The notes beneath the pieces are model-generated. The model ran no database searches, was not told the origin of the DNA, and saw nothing but the letters and a program-made list of their open reading frames with translations. Positions 17,108 through 25,908 of a stretch of DNA of 64,000 nt are shown here, one piece after another. Made by a program: the position numbers and the translations under genes. How positions within the stretch are numbered: position 1 is the first letter of the stretch; the number at the start of each line of letters is the position of its first letter. The DNA comes from JAQWCH01 sp050952725 (lineage in GTDB: Bacteria; Bacillota_I; Bacilli_A; RFN20; CAG-826), in assembly GCA_050952725.1 (NCBI GenBank), contig JBMNLN010000001.1:1240001-1304000 (forward strand). The letters are read 5' to 3'.

Positions 17108-18088
17108 TTAGACAACTTCCGCCCAGGTGATATTCTCTGTCGCGTAGATATTCTTTAAAACCGCTTTTGTGATATTGGTCAACGCGGTATTTTTGCGATT
17201 GACGACCGTGACGATACCATCTTTACAAATCAAACCAAAAGAGCCAACAGCAGCAGGTTCATCACCGCCGTCACCATTTTTGATTTCGCGCGAGAGGAAA
17301 CCGATATGCATCGAATTGACACCAACTTTTTCGCTTCCTTGGGTGCCGGCATAGGCAGCGCCTGAACCAGTGTGATTATGGACAGGTTTAAAGGCGGGAC
17401 ATTGTTCGCTAAACGCACCTGTTAAAGCGGAGGCGATTTTTTCTACGGAAGTTGATCCGCCAAATTTCATCTCGACTTGGGCATGATCTTCATCTTCGCA
17501 AAGGGCTTTTAAGGCCGCATTCTTTTCTAAGGCTAAGATATCTGCCCAAGCAGCGGCACTGCTAATGGAAGTGGTGATAATCCCATCTTTGGCTTTGATA
17601 ATCCCCAACCCTTCTTTCGAGGTCATAAATTGGAGAAAGCCATTGATTAACAGCCATTCATCTTCCGAACAATCGGCTTCAACTCTCGTCACATAGTTGA
17701 AGTTTCGTGAAAGTTGATAAGTGCCATTGATGACCGCGGCTTCACTAGCAGCCACCCCTTCAAACTTTAAGTCCTTTAGGCCAGAAGTGGCTAAAGACGC
17801 TAATGAAATATAACCGATGCCATAAACATCGTTATTCACTAAGGTAATCATATTGGAGTTACCCGTGGTTTCAATCGCCCCTGGAATCTGGCTATCATCC
17901 GTAACAGCGGCTTTAAAACCTAATGCAGTAAAAAAGCCATCTCTTGTTCCCGAGGTGTTATCGCGCGTATATCTATTGATTTTTTTTGACGTATCGAAGA
18001 CTTCTTCTTTTGGTCCACAAGATGCTAGACCAAGAGCCCCAGCAAATAACAGGGCGAATAAACTGACTCGACTTAAACTTTTTTGCAT
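17108..18088 (-). CDS. pstS: Phosphate-binding lipoprotein PstS, apparently circularly permuted
   Basis: A lipoprotein of 326 residues with signal peptide and lipobox LASC (Cys24). All usual PstS blocks are present, but in a rotated order. The mature protein starts with the block that normally sits mid-protein (TRDNTSGTRDGFF, 41-53), then GIGYISLASL (90-99) and the normal C-terminal block (FLQFMTSKEG, 151-160). Only then come the normal N-terminal blocks: GGSTSVEKIA (210-219), HTGSGAAY (239-246), FLSREIK (264-270), KDGIVTVVN (289-297) and NITKAVLKNIYA (305-316) with TWAEV at the end. The missing link of about 30 residues (177-208) joins the old ends. The start at 18088 has AAGGAG eight bases upstream. 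First gene of the pst operon; function in phosphate capture is supported by context. Confidence 0.9.
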   Translation of the reverse strand: MQKSLSRVSLFALLFAGALGLASCGPKEEVFDTSKKINRYTRDNTSGTRDGFFTALGFKAAVTDDSQIPGAIETTGNSNMITLVNNDVYGIGYISLASLATSGLKDLKFEGVAASEAAVINGTYQLSRNFNYVTRVEADCSEDEWLLINGFLQFMTSKEGLGIIKAKDGIITTSISSAAAWADILALEKNAALKALCEDEDHAQVEMKFGGSTSVEKIASALTGAFSEQCPAFKPVHNHTGSGAAYAGTQGSEKVGVNSMHIGFLSREIKNGDGGDEPAAVGSFGLICKDGIVTVVNRKNTALTNITKAVLKNIYATENITWAEVV

Positions 18089-18155
18089 AAATAATTTCTC
18101 CTTTTTAAGCACATCTTCACTTTAAAGCAAAGAAAAAAAGCAATACACCAAGGAA

Positions 18156-18183
18156 AAGCAAAGAATTGTAAAGAAGTTGTAAA
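18156..18183 (-). promoter_or_regulatory. Candidate PhoP box upstream of pstS
   Basis: On the minus strand TTTACA occurs twice at 18167-18172 and 18178-18183, eleven bases apart, with a third related TTGCTT at the same spacing. Hexamers of the type TTWACA spaced by about five bases are the known PhoP binding pattern of Bacillus. The site lies about 70-95 bases before the pstS ATG. The remainder of the 361-base gap 18089-18449 shows no gene; no convincing terminator for the restriction gene was found in it. Confidence 0.55.
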
Positions 18184-18449
18184 GCGGTAATGGGAGAATA
18201 TGAATTATTTGTTATAAAAAATAGATAAGGTCTCCATCAACCGTTTTGGTTGTTTGACCATATCTATTCTGTCAGGTTTGAGCTCGATTTATTTATATTC
18301 CTTTCTTCAACTGGCTCGCAAGACAAGGATTAACATTGAAATACTATCATCAAAAACATGAACATAGCAATAAAAGTCCTAGCAATAATTTTAGATTCCC
18401 ATTTGGTAATCATAATAAAGCAATCGTATAACTAGATAGGTATTCACAT

Positions 18450-19841
18450 TTAAAAACTAGCTTCATCAGATAGTATCTTCTGAATAAATTTCTTATTAAA
18501 CCAGAAAGCTTGCTTAGTGTAGGTGGTTAAACCTGTAGCTTTATCAGGTACCGGTAAAACAAAAACATCAGCTTTAACCCTTCCATGTGGACGAACGTGA
18601 CATATCTTATTCGAATTTCGTTTTTCTTTTGGGAAATAATCTTTAATAACTCCGTTTTCAATGTAAAGAGCGTTCCCAGTTCGTACTAATTCTGCGCAGT
18701 GGACATACATATCTTTAATAACACCATCGACTAGGTCATTTGGTATATTCCAAAACTGAACTCGATTAAAGCGCGATATTCCATTCTCATCATCCTGAAA
18801 GACAAAAAACATCAATTTCCAATCTACAAAATCTTCACGAATATCAGATTCTTCCCATTTTTTCGTGGTAAGCTCAATAAAATCAAAAGCAGGGAAGGAC
18901 ATGCTTTCGTAGGGAACTCCATTTTTATTCAATCTTACTGTTTTCAATTTAATTCCAGCATCAGCCATTTCCTGGGTACTACTCGATTTTCCTTCTAAAC
19001 CAAGCATTCTTTGAGCAATCATAAAACAGACATTCTTTGCCTTTGTCTTCAGATGAAATCTTCGCTTAAGTTCGGCCACAGACATACTATAGTATTTGGA
19101 TAATTTTTCCTTATACACTTCTTCTAAAGGGTTTTTCATCCATTCGTCTTCGGAAATGAAAGATACATAGGGTGCAATTGCATGAATTAACTCACGGTAT
19201 AGACGAGTCATAAAGCCATTCTTAAAAGAATACGCACGAGGTTTGGCAAGAACTGGACTGTTTGGTTGAGTTGTTAAAATTGAGCTATTAGCACCTTTAG
19301 TACAAGCAGCCAAAAAAGTTGTATCCGATTCACTAATTTCATGTGCTTTTCCTTTTCTAATTTTGGTATTAATAATTTCCCAGTCACGCTTGATAGTTTG
19401 ATATTGAACCGAGCGTTCAAATTCAAACAAATCATAATTAATAATTTTAAAATCCGCTGGTGAAACCCCCTTACTCCACAAGTAAAACCAAATTAACAAT
19501 CTTCTATTTTTATGGTAAAAGGAACTGTCTTCAAAAGTTTTGTTAACTTCTTCATTGTAATTTATCATATTAAGAACAAGACGTTCTTTTGATGAAAAAG
19601 TACCATTTAAATTTTCTTTAACCGGCGTAACCTTCAATTCGATTCCCGCATCAATAAAATCAGGGTTATTATCAGAATTAGCAGGATAATCAAAAACAAC
19701 CTCTTCAATAAAGGCGCCTAGCCCACCCTTATGCGTCTCATTTAAGGAGGTCATTCCAAGTTCTCTAAAGGTTTTATTCATGCACCCTTTTGTGATACTC
19801 AAAATCTCGTTCTCAGTTAAATATCTGTTTTTGTCATCCAT
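18450..19841 (-). CDS. Sau3AI-like type II restriction endonuclease (MutH family)
   Basis: A 463-residue protein resembling Sau3AI and LlaKR2I, which cut at GATC. The N-terminal half holds the MutH-like catalytic centre, with conserved GGLGAFIEEV near 39-48 and the acidic D...ExK motif formed by Asp61/Asp64, Glu68 and Lys70 (GIELKVTP). The C-terminal half contains the second, MutH-like regulatory domain of the group (KKWEESDIREDF near 330). The ATG at 19841 (MDDKNR) is chosen, because the longer frame relies on a TTG with a badly placed ribosome site. It is divergent from the methyltransferase gene over a 141-base promoter region. The GATC specificity is inferred from the family. Confidence 0.85.
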   Translation of the reverse strand: MDDKNRYLTENEILSITKGCMNKTFRELGMTSLNETHKGGLGAFIEEVVFDYPANSDNNPDFIDAGIELKVTPVKENLNGTFSSKERLVLNMINYNEEVNKTFEDSSFYHKNRRLLIWFYLWSKGVSPADFKIINYDLFEFERSVQYQTIKRDWEIINTKIRKGKAHEISESDTTFLAACTKGANSSILTTQPNSPVLAKPRAYSFKNGFMTRLYRELIHAIAPYVSFISEDEWMKNPLEEVYKEKLSKYYSMSVAELKRRFHLKTKAKNVCFMIAQRMLGLEGKSSSTQEMADAGIKLKTVRLNKNGVPYESMSFPAFDFIELTTKKWEESDIREDFVDWKLMFFVFQDDENGISRFNRVQFWNIPNDLVDGVIKDMYVHCAELVRTGNALYIENGVIKDYFPKEKRNSNKICHVRPHGRVKADVFVLPVPDKATGLTTYTKQAFWFNKKFIQKILSDEASF

Positions 19842-19982
19842 ACTTTTTAAGTATAACGAAAAAACATTAAATTTCCTATACAATCACCTTGACTTAACTT
19901 AATAAAAAAGCATAAAAAATGGCTTTTCGATCTTTACATTTAGACATCGATTGGTTATTATTCTTAATGTGGAAGTATAAAT

Positions 19983-21233
19983 ATGAAAAAAACTGTAATT
20001 GATTTATTTGCTGGGGTTGGTGGTTTTAGAGTTGGCCTCAACTGTATCAAAGAAATAGACAAAAATGGATGCGCAATTGAAGAAGGTAATTTTGATTTTG
20101 TCTGGGCAAATCAATGGGAACCATCAACTAAAGCTCAGCATGCCTTTGATTGCTACAACCTTAGATTCCCCGAAGCAAACAACTCCAATATAGATATTTC
20201 TCTTGTTGATAAAAAGGAAATTCCTGACCACACATTACTTTGCGGCGGCTTCCCATGCCAAGATTACTCTGTAGCTCACACTTTAAAGAGTTCACGCGGA
20301 ATTGAAGGAAAAAAAGGTGTTCTTTGGTGGCAAATCAATGAAATTCTTCAAGTAAAACGTCCTCCCTTTGTTTTATTAGAGAACGTTGATCGTTTAGCTA
20401 AATCTCCCGCCAAACAACGAGGTAGGGATTTTGGAATTATGCTTCGTTGCTTAGCTGATAATGGGTACGCAATCGAGTGGCGAATTATCAATGCCGCTGA
20501 ATACGGACATCCTCAAAGAAGAAAACGCATCTACATTTTCGCATATCACAAAAATACAAACTATTTCAAAGAAATGAAAACAAAAACCCCTTTTGAAATC
20601 ATTTCTAACAAAGGATTGTTTGTTCAAGAGTTCCCGATTGAATCTTTCATTGGAAAAAAAGTTAAGGTCTACGACCTTGTTAAAGGCTTTTCCAATTTAG
20701 TAAATGTATCAGATAATTTTCATGCCACTTTTGAAAATTCCGGATATATGTATAACGGGATTGTGTACACGGTTAAAACAACGCCAATTATTGAAAAAGC
20801 ATTACCATTAAAAAAGATTGTTGAAAAAAACGGTGTCGCTGAACGTTATTACTTAAATGAAGCACAAAAAGAAAAAATTGCATATTTACGCGGTGCGAAA
20901 AAGATTCCAAGAAAAGATAAAAGTGGTTTTGAATATATGTACTCAGAAGGCTCAATGAGCGCCTTTGATGAACTCTCGCGTCCAGCAAGAACGATGTTGA
21001 CTTCCGAAGGAACAATTAATAGGAGCACACATATCATCAGAGACCCAAAGACAAAAAACTTAAGAAGACTTACTCCTGTTGAGTGTGAAAGATTGAATGA
21101 ATTTCCTGACAATTGGACTAATTCTGGAATGCCTGAAAATCGTCGTTACTTCATGATGGGCAACGCTCTAGTCTGTGGAGTTATTAGCAAGATAGGCCAC
21201 CAATTAAATAAAATTATTGATAGAGAGAATTGA
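19983..21233 (+). CDS. DNA cytosine-5 methyltransferase of the restriction-modification pair
   Basis: A C5 methyltransferase of 416 residues with all core motifs. Motif I is LFAGVGGF at 8-15, the catalytic PC (Pro91-Cys92) lies in GGFPCQDYS, ENV is at 133-135, motif VIII is QRRKRIYIF, and the C-terminal motif X is MMGNALVCG. The region between VIII and X is the target recognition domain. It protects the host DNA from the divergent Sau3AI-like nuclease, presumably by methylating the C of GATC. A TTGACT about 90 bases before the ATG may be its -35 element. Lower GC than the flanking pst and rha operons suggests acquisition by transfer. Confidence 0.92.
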   Translation: MKKTVIDLFAGVGGFRVGLNCIKEIDKNGCAIEEGNFDFVWANQWEPSTKAQHAFDCYNLRFPEANNSNIDISLVDKKEIPDHTLLCGGFPCQDYSVAHTLKSSRGIEGKKGVLWWQINEILQVKRPPFVLLENVDRLAKSPAKQRGRDFGIMLRCLADNGYAIEWRIINAAEYGHPQRRKRIYIFAYHKNTNYFKEMKTKTPFEIISNKGLFVQEFPIESFIGKKVKVYDLVKGFSNLVNVSDNFHATFENSGYMYNGIVYTVKTTPIIEKALPLKKIVEKNGVAERYYLNEAQKEKIAYLRGAKKIPRKDKSGFEYMYSEGSMSAFDELSRPARTMLTSEGTINRSTHIIRDPKTKNLRRLTPVECERLNEFPDNWTNSGMPENRRYFMMGNALVCGVISKIGHQLNKIIDREN

Positions 21234-21269
21234 TTTTTCCTTTATTGTAAAAGTAAATAATGTTAATTA

Positions 21270-21313
21270 AAAATGCAAATTAGGCGGGTTTTACCAATAT
21301 TAATTTGCATTTT
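21270..21313. terminator. Hairpin terminator between convergent genes
   Basis: A 13-base stem AAAATGCAAATTA / TAATTTGCATTTT with an 18-base loop lies between the methyltransferase and rhaA stops. The arms are A- and T-rich and can serve both directions, though the loop is long and the T-run short. Confidence 0.55.
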
Positions 21314-21349
21314 GGGGCTCTTTTATGGTTTAAAGGCGTTTTGTGTAGT

Positions 21350-22582
21350 TTATCGCTTCAAAAGCACTTCTTTTTCGTAAACGCGGAGTTCTTCAAACAT
21401 TTGCGCGTCACTAACCATCCCTTGCCGTTTAAGATATTCTTCCCAGACTTCGCCCCAGGGAAGGGTCTTGAGTTCTTCTTGTAAAGCCAGCACACGGGTG
21501 TAATCATGCGCATCTTGTGCTGCTTTTAATAAATCCCAAGGAGTGAGAAGCGCCTTAAGTAAGGCTTTGGCCAGGTTACGGGAACCAATGACTAACGCGG
21601 CAATCCGGTTAATTGAAGCATCAAAGAAATCCAGCCCGATATAACTCCGATGCAATCCGTTGCATTTGACTAATTCATCAGCGATTTCTTGGAGGTCATC
21701 ATTGAGTTTTAAAACATGGTCGCTATCCCACCGCACTGGACGGGAGACATGGAAGGCGAGTTGATCATAAAAGGCAAACATACTGGAAATTTTATCCGCG
21801 ACATTCTCGGTTGGATGGAAATGTCCCGTATCTAATAAACAGCAGATTTTTCTGCTCGCCGCATAATTTAAATAAAATTCATGACTGCCAGTGGTATAAC
21901 TTTCGACCCCGATGCCAAAGACTTTACTTTCAACCGAGACATCCATGACTTTCTTGTCATATTTATATCCTGTAAGAATCTGGTCAAGCGCATCTTTTAA
22001 ACGCATTCTTGGCCCTAAACGATCAGCTGGGACATCTTTTAATCCATCGGGAATCCAGATGTTCATCAACGCTTTTTGTCCGAGTTCTCTTCCAAACATC
22101 TCGGTGATTTTGAGTCCATTAATGCAGTGTTCAATCCAGTAATTACGGACTTTCTCCTCAGGCGAAGATAGAGATAGTCCGTTAACTAACATCGGATGGG
22201 CGAAAAGCGTCGGATTGTAGTCAAGACCTAAACCGCGTTCTTTGGCGTATGCAACCCAAGCTTGAAATTGTGCGGGCCCGACTTTATTTCTGGCAACGAT
22301 CTTTCCAGTTTGATAAATCGCATGAAGATTGATTTTTTTCTTTCCAGGAATATAGGCTAAAGCTTGATCTAAGTCTTGGGTTAATTCTTTGAAGTTTCTA
22401 GCTCTTCCGGGATAGTTACCCGTGACTTGAATCCCTCCAGTTAAATCGCCTTGACTTTCAAAGCCTTGGACATCATCGAGTTGCCAACAATGAAGGGAAA
22501 TCTTGATTTTGGCTAATTCCTTGAGCGCTTGGTTAACATCAACCCCATAACGGGCATAGCTTTGTTTGACTGCTTTTCGCAT
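21350..22582 (-). CDS. rhaA: L-rhamnose isomerase
   Basis: A 410-residue protein of the RhaA family, converting L-rhamnose to L-rhamnulose. The metal ligands lie in the barrel between about 215 and 320, in blocks such as ESKVFGIGVES, LLDTGHFHPTEN and RWDSDH. GLDFFDAS near 315 is a further family block. The gene follows rhaB after two bases and is the last of the rhaDBA operon. It fits the GH78 rhamnosidase at 3.9 kb, which could deliver the rhamnose. Confidence 0.94.
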   Translation of the reverse strand: MRKAVKQSYARYGVDVNQALKELAKIKISLHCWQLDDVQGFESQGDLTGGIQVTGNYPGRARNFKELTQDLDQALAYIPGKKKINLHAIYQTGKIVARNKVGPAQFQAWVAYAKERGLGLDYNPTLFAHPMLVNGLSLSSPEEKVRNYWIEHCINGLKITEMFGRELGQKALMNIWIPDGLKDVPADRLGPRMRLKDALDQILTGYKYDKKVMDVSVESKVFGIGVESYTTGSHEFYLNYAASRKICCLLDTGHFHPTENVADKISSMFAFYDQLAFHVSRPVRWDSDHVLKLNDDLQEIADELVKCNGLHRSYIGLDFFDASINRIAALVIGSRNLAKALLKALLTPWDLLKAAQDAHDYTRVLALQEELKTLPWGEVWEEYLKRQGMVSDAQMFEELRVYEKEVLLKR

Positions 22583-22584
22583 AA

Positions 22585-23886
22585 CTAGGGTCTCGCTTTC
22601 ATTTGCACTTTTATATTGCCTAAGGCGGTGGCTTCAATGGGGAGGGCCACCACTTTTAGTTTCGTGTAATCACCGATTAGTTTATTGAGATAGGTATTTC
22701 TTGCGCCGCCACCAATCACATAAATTGAACGATACTTTTGCTTGGTAATCGCGGCTAATTCCGCAATCGCCTTTTGATAACCTTGTGCTAAAGAATGATA
22801 AACCGCATTGAGTAATTCGATATTATTTTCAGGAGGGTAATCTTGCAGTAAGGCCATGACCGCTTCTTTCATGCTCGCCGGGGAGAGCAAAGAAGGATCA
22901 TTGACATCAAAAGTCGCTTTATATTCGACAAAGGGGACATTTTGATCGATGTATTTTTGGGTAAAGCCGACTTCTTCGCGGATGCGATTAGGAATCCACA
23001 TCCCCATGATGTTTTTTAAAAAGCGAATGTAACCGACACCGCCTTCATTGGCGTAATTAGCCTTGAAGGAGACTTCGTTAATTATTGGTTTGGGGGATTT
23101 AATCCCCAATAAGGACCAAGTGCCACTGCTTAAGATAATCCCATCAGCAGGAACATCGACCGCTTCAAAAGCCGAACCTGTATCATGGGAGGCACACAAA
23201 ACGACCGGGCAATTCCCCCCGACTTCTTTTTGGACTTGGGGAAGTAATTCGCCCACGACAAATCCCGGCTTTTTAATCTCGCCAAAAAGTTTCGCCGGTA
23301 AGCCTAATTGCTTTAGTAATTCCCAATCATAATCCCCCGTGGTCGCCTTTAACCACATCCCGGTTGATTCTTGGGTGTATTCATGAGTTTTCACGCCGGT
23401 TAACTTATAGACAAAGTATGAAGGTAACATCAAATAATCCGTCGCTTTTTCTAATCGCCCTTGCATCAGATCATCATACATTTGATAGAGGGTATTGAAG
23501 GGGGCATATTGGATTCCCGTCCTTTGGTAAATCTCTGCAAAGGGAAGGATTTGATGAACTAGGTCGGCCCCTCTTTGGCAACGTTGATTGCGATAGGCAT
23601 AAAAGGGGGGCATCTCTTTTTCGCCATTGATCAACACATAGTCGACTCCCCAGGTATCAATAGCTAAGGATTCGATGACTGGATAGCGTTTAAAGGCTTT
23701 GCGAATCCCTTTTTTGATCTCCTTGAAAAGACGCGGGATATTCCAAACTAAACCATCCGCAGAATCATCCATCTTCGTGCGAAAGCGATGGACTTCAACT
23801 AACGCGATTTTGCCATTTTCTCTTTGATAACCGATGATGTGCCGGCCACTACTTGCGCCTAAATCAATTGCTAAGTAATATTTCAT
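22585..23886 (-). CDS. rhaB: Rhamnulokinase
   Basis: A FGGY-family sugar kinase of 433 residues. AIDLGASSGRHI near 4-15 is the phosphate-binding loop of RhaB, and the C-terminal GGGARNTYLNKLIGD block is the adenosine site. It phosphorylates L-rhamnulose at position 1. Its length is slightly shorter than E. coli RhaB (489) but typical of the Firmicutes form. The ATG overlaps the rhaD stop by four bases (ATGA). Confidence 0.93.
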   Translation of the reverse strand: MKYYLAIDLGASSGRHIIGYQRENGKIALVEVHRFRTKMDDSADGLVWNIPRLFKEIKKGIRKAFKRYPVIESLAIDTWGVDYVLINGEKEMPPFYAYRNQRCQRGADLVHQILPFAEIYQRTGIQYAPFNTLYQMYDDLMQGRLEKATDYLMLPSYFVYKLTGVKTHEYTQESTGMWLKATTGDYDWELLKQLGLPAKLFGEIKKPGFVVGELLPQVQKEVGGNCPVVLCASHDTGSAFEAVDVPADGIILSSGTWSLLGIKSPKPIINEVSFKANYANEGGVGYIRFLKNIMGMWIPNRIREEVGFTQKYIDQNVPFVEYKATFDVNDPSLLSPASMKEAVMALLQDYPPENNIELLNAVYHSLAQGYQKAIAELAAITKQKYRSIYVIGGGARNTYLNKLIGDYTKLKVVALPIEATALGNIKVQMKARP

Positions 23887-24704
23887 TTCTTTTCTTTAAG
23901 CACTCCTGGCATCATCTCTAAGCCCCAGAGATCGGCAAGACCAATAACGATTTCATCAGGGATTTCATTGACCACATGCCCTAGGGAAAGCATGTAGACT
24001 TGGGCGGTTTTTTCCACCGTTTCAATTAGACCAAAGGCTTCATCAAGATCATTACCCGCCCCATAGATCCCGTGATTAGTCCAACTGACTAACCGATGTT
24101 TTTTCATCATTTCTGCGGTCGCTTCTCCGATTTCATTGGTGCCACAGACCATACACGGAAGGACGCCAACCCCTTCGGGGAAAATCACGACCGCTTCGGT
24201 GTTGGTTTTCCAAAGTTTACGGGTTAAAGTCGCCGAATCCGCCTCCACACAAGCCCCCATTGCCATCGTATAGGTCGGGTGCGTATGCATGATCACCCGG
24301 TTGTGCGGATTTAATTTAAAGCGCACGGCGTGGGACATTAAATGAGCGGGGAATTCGCTGGTCATCTTGCCTCCATCTTGATAACCCCAAAGCAGATGCA
24401 CCGTATGGCCATTGGCCCCGATTTTAATTAAACCTAAATTCGCTTCGGAATCTTTAATCACATTTTTAAAGTATTTACCCGTTCCCGTAACTAAGAAGTA
24501 TTTCCCTCTTAGCACTTCATCAGCGGTAAAGGGGATTTCAATATCGCGAAGGATTTTGTCTTTCTTCAAGTAGCGGCGGACTTCCGCTTCATCAATCATC
24601 ACCGAGATGTTGCCGCCATTGCGTTCATCCCAGCCGAGACGATACATATTCGCGGTAATTTCACATAATTCTTTGACCGCTTTGGAATGCAAGAACTTTT
24701 TCAT
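23883..24704 (-). CDS. rhaD: Rhamnulose-1-phosphate aldolase
   Basis: A class II zinc aldolase of 273 residues. The zinc ligands HTHPT (near 140-144) and NHGIYGAG (near 211) are conserved, as is the phosphate loop GNGGNISV-like segment near 30. It splits L-rhamnulose-1-phosphate into dihydroxyacetone phosphate and L-lactaldehyde. It is the first gene of the operon; AGGTAGG stands upstream of the ATG and an extended -10 promoter is seen at 24738-24746. No regulator gene (RhaR-type) lies beside it. Confidence 0.94.
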   Translation of the reverse strand: MKKFLHSKAVKELCEITANMYRLGWDERNGGNISVMIDEAEVRRYLKKDKILRDIEIPFTADEVLRGKYFLVTGTGKYFKNVIKDSEANLGLIKIGANGHTVHLLWGYQDGGKMTSEFPAHLMSHAVRFKLNPHNRVIMHTHPTYTMAMGACVEADSATLTRKLWKTNTEAVVIFPEGVGVLPCMVCGTNEIGEATAEMMKKHRLVSWTNHGIYGAGNDLDEAFGLIETVEKTAQVYMLSLGHVVNEIPDEIVIGLADLWGLEMMPGVLKEKK

Positions 24705-24737
24705 ATTATCGAGACCTACCTTTGATTACATACTAAT

Positions 24738-24746
24738 ATTATACCA
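24738..24746 (-). promoter_or_regulatory. Extended -10 promoter of rhaDBA
   Basis: The minus strand reads TGG-TATAAT about 35 bases before the rhaD ATG, an extended -10 element. No convincing -35 hexamer is present at 17 bases, which would fit a promoter needing activation. Confidence 0.5.
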
Positions 24747-24830
24747 ATAGAATGATAAACTTTATATCAATAATTGCGGATAAAAGTAGCATTTTTCCAC
24801 TAAATTGTGCACTGGCTTGCAGGGTGATGA

Positions 24831-24859
24831 AAAAGCCTTAGTTAGAGGGAAAACTAAGG
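24831..24859 (-). terminator. Rho-independent terminator behind the XRE/SHOCT-like pair
   Basis: The minus strand reads CCTTAGTT-loop-AACTAAGG followed by CTTTTTC. The stem has eight pairs. It lies about 40 bases behind the stop of the 24898-25158 gene. Confidence 0.7.
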
Positions 24860-24897
24860 TGCGATTCAAAGGAGCAGATTAAACTTTGAAGATCCTG

Positions 24898-25158
24898 TCA
24901 AATCCGAATCAGCACTTCATCACCATCATGACTTTGAACTTCGATTAGCTTAAATCTTCCATGGGCTTTTTTAAATTGTTTGAGAACTTGATAGGCTTGC
25001 TTGAACATCTCGCGCAATTCTTGGATTTCTTCCTGAGTCATCTTTGAATCTTTTTTCGAAACGATCAGTTTGGTAAAAAGACGGGATTTGATCAAAGCCA
25101 GCGGCATGATGATCCGCAGGCGCTTCTTATCTTCTTTGGATTTAATCACAATCTTCAT
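24898..25158 (-). CDS. Small SHOCT-like domain protein coupled to an XRE regulator
   Basis: An 86-residue protein with a pattern like the C-terminal part of the neighbouring XRE protein: a basic strand region with MPLALI, a helical segment rich in Gln and Glu (about 40-65) and the ending VQSHDGDEVLIRI. This resembles the SHOCT-like/DUF2089 C-terminal domain that ends with a GDxVxIxVE strand. Its ATG overlaps the stop of the upstream gene by one base (TAATG), implying coupled synthesis and perhaps a heteromer with the regulator. Function unknown. Confidence 0.65.
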   Translation of the reverse strand: MKIVIKSKEDKKRLRIIMPLALIKSRLFTKLIVSKKDSKMTQEEIQELREMFKQAYQVLKQFKKAHGRFKLIEVQSHDGDEVLIRI

Positions 25159-25658
25159 TATTCCACCACAATCCGCACCTGATCCCCATCGGCACTATCG
25201 ATGGTCACCAACTCGCCAATCACCCCTTGTTCGACTAATGCGAGCAATTGGCGAAAATCAATCCCTTCTAAGGATTTATTATCCCCAGTCATCAAATTGA
25301 TTGCTCCGGTTTCTTTATTGACGAAGACTCGGAGTAAAGCCATCGGCAGATTGACATTGACTTTATCTCCATTAGCCGCGGTGATGATAATTTTAAAAAT
25401 CATCTTATCGAAGTCTTTCTTTGTGGGTTTTTCCACTAATTTGGTCTTGACCGTTTCTTTTCCTAATAACTCATCGAGACTGACTTCATAGATTTCTGAT
25501 AATTTCACCAAGATATCAATATCAGGTGTCGCTTGATTGTTTTCCCATTTCGAAACTGCTTGCGAAGTCACTCCTAACTTTTCTCCGATATCACTTTGGG
25601 TCAGGGCTTTGTCTTTTCTTAATCTTTGGATTCTGGCTCCAAAACTTTCTTCGGTCAT
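25158..25658 (-). CDS. XRE family regulator with SHOCT-like C-terminal domain
   Basis: Residues 1-65 are an XRE helix-turn-helix (KLGVTSQAVSKWENN). After a short linker, the C-terminal about 85 residues contain NLPMALLRV and the terminal IDSADGDQVRIVVE, a SHOCT-like fold, probably for oligomerisation or ligand binding. The start at 25658 is chosen since AAGGAGGAA precedes it; an earlier in-frame start lacks a ribosome site. The downstream 86-residue protein repeats the C-terminal domain only, so the pair looks like regulator plus partner. Targets unknown. Confidence 0.8.
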   Translation of the reverse strand: MTEESFGARIQRLRKDKALTQSDIGEKLGVTSQAVSKWENNQATPDIDILVKLSEIYEVSLDELLGKETVKTKLVEKPTKKDFDKMIFKIIITAANGDKVNVNLPMALLRVFVNKETGAINLMTGDNKSLEGIDFRQLLALVEQGVIGELVTIDSADGDQVRIVVE

Positions 25659-25908
25659 AAACTCTTCCTCCTTGGACACCTTTATTCTCACCTAGAAACC
25701 TATTAATTCCTAGCGAAGATTGGTTGAGTTGCGATACTTTTAGTTGTATATCCTCGAAACTAATGGTTGTATTAAGGTTGTAAAAAACGAGGAAAACACA
25801 TTCTTTCATTTCTAAAATTATCTGCTGTCATGTTCTTATCAAAAAAGACTTCTCAAAAAATTAATCGCGAATTAATTCTAAATATTTTAAGTTTTAAAGC
25901 ACTAGTTT

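Noticed and set aside
17108..18088. PstS as a double-domain protein cut by a frameshift
   Set aside because: The signal peptide and ribosome site are directly before the rotated sequence and only 35 bases separate its stop from pstC, so no room exists for missing halves.
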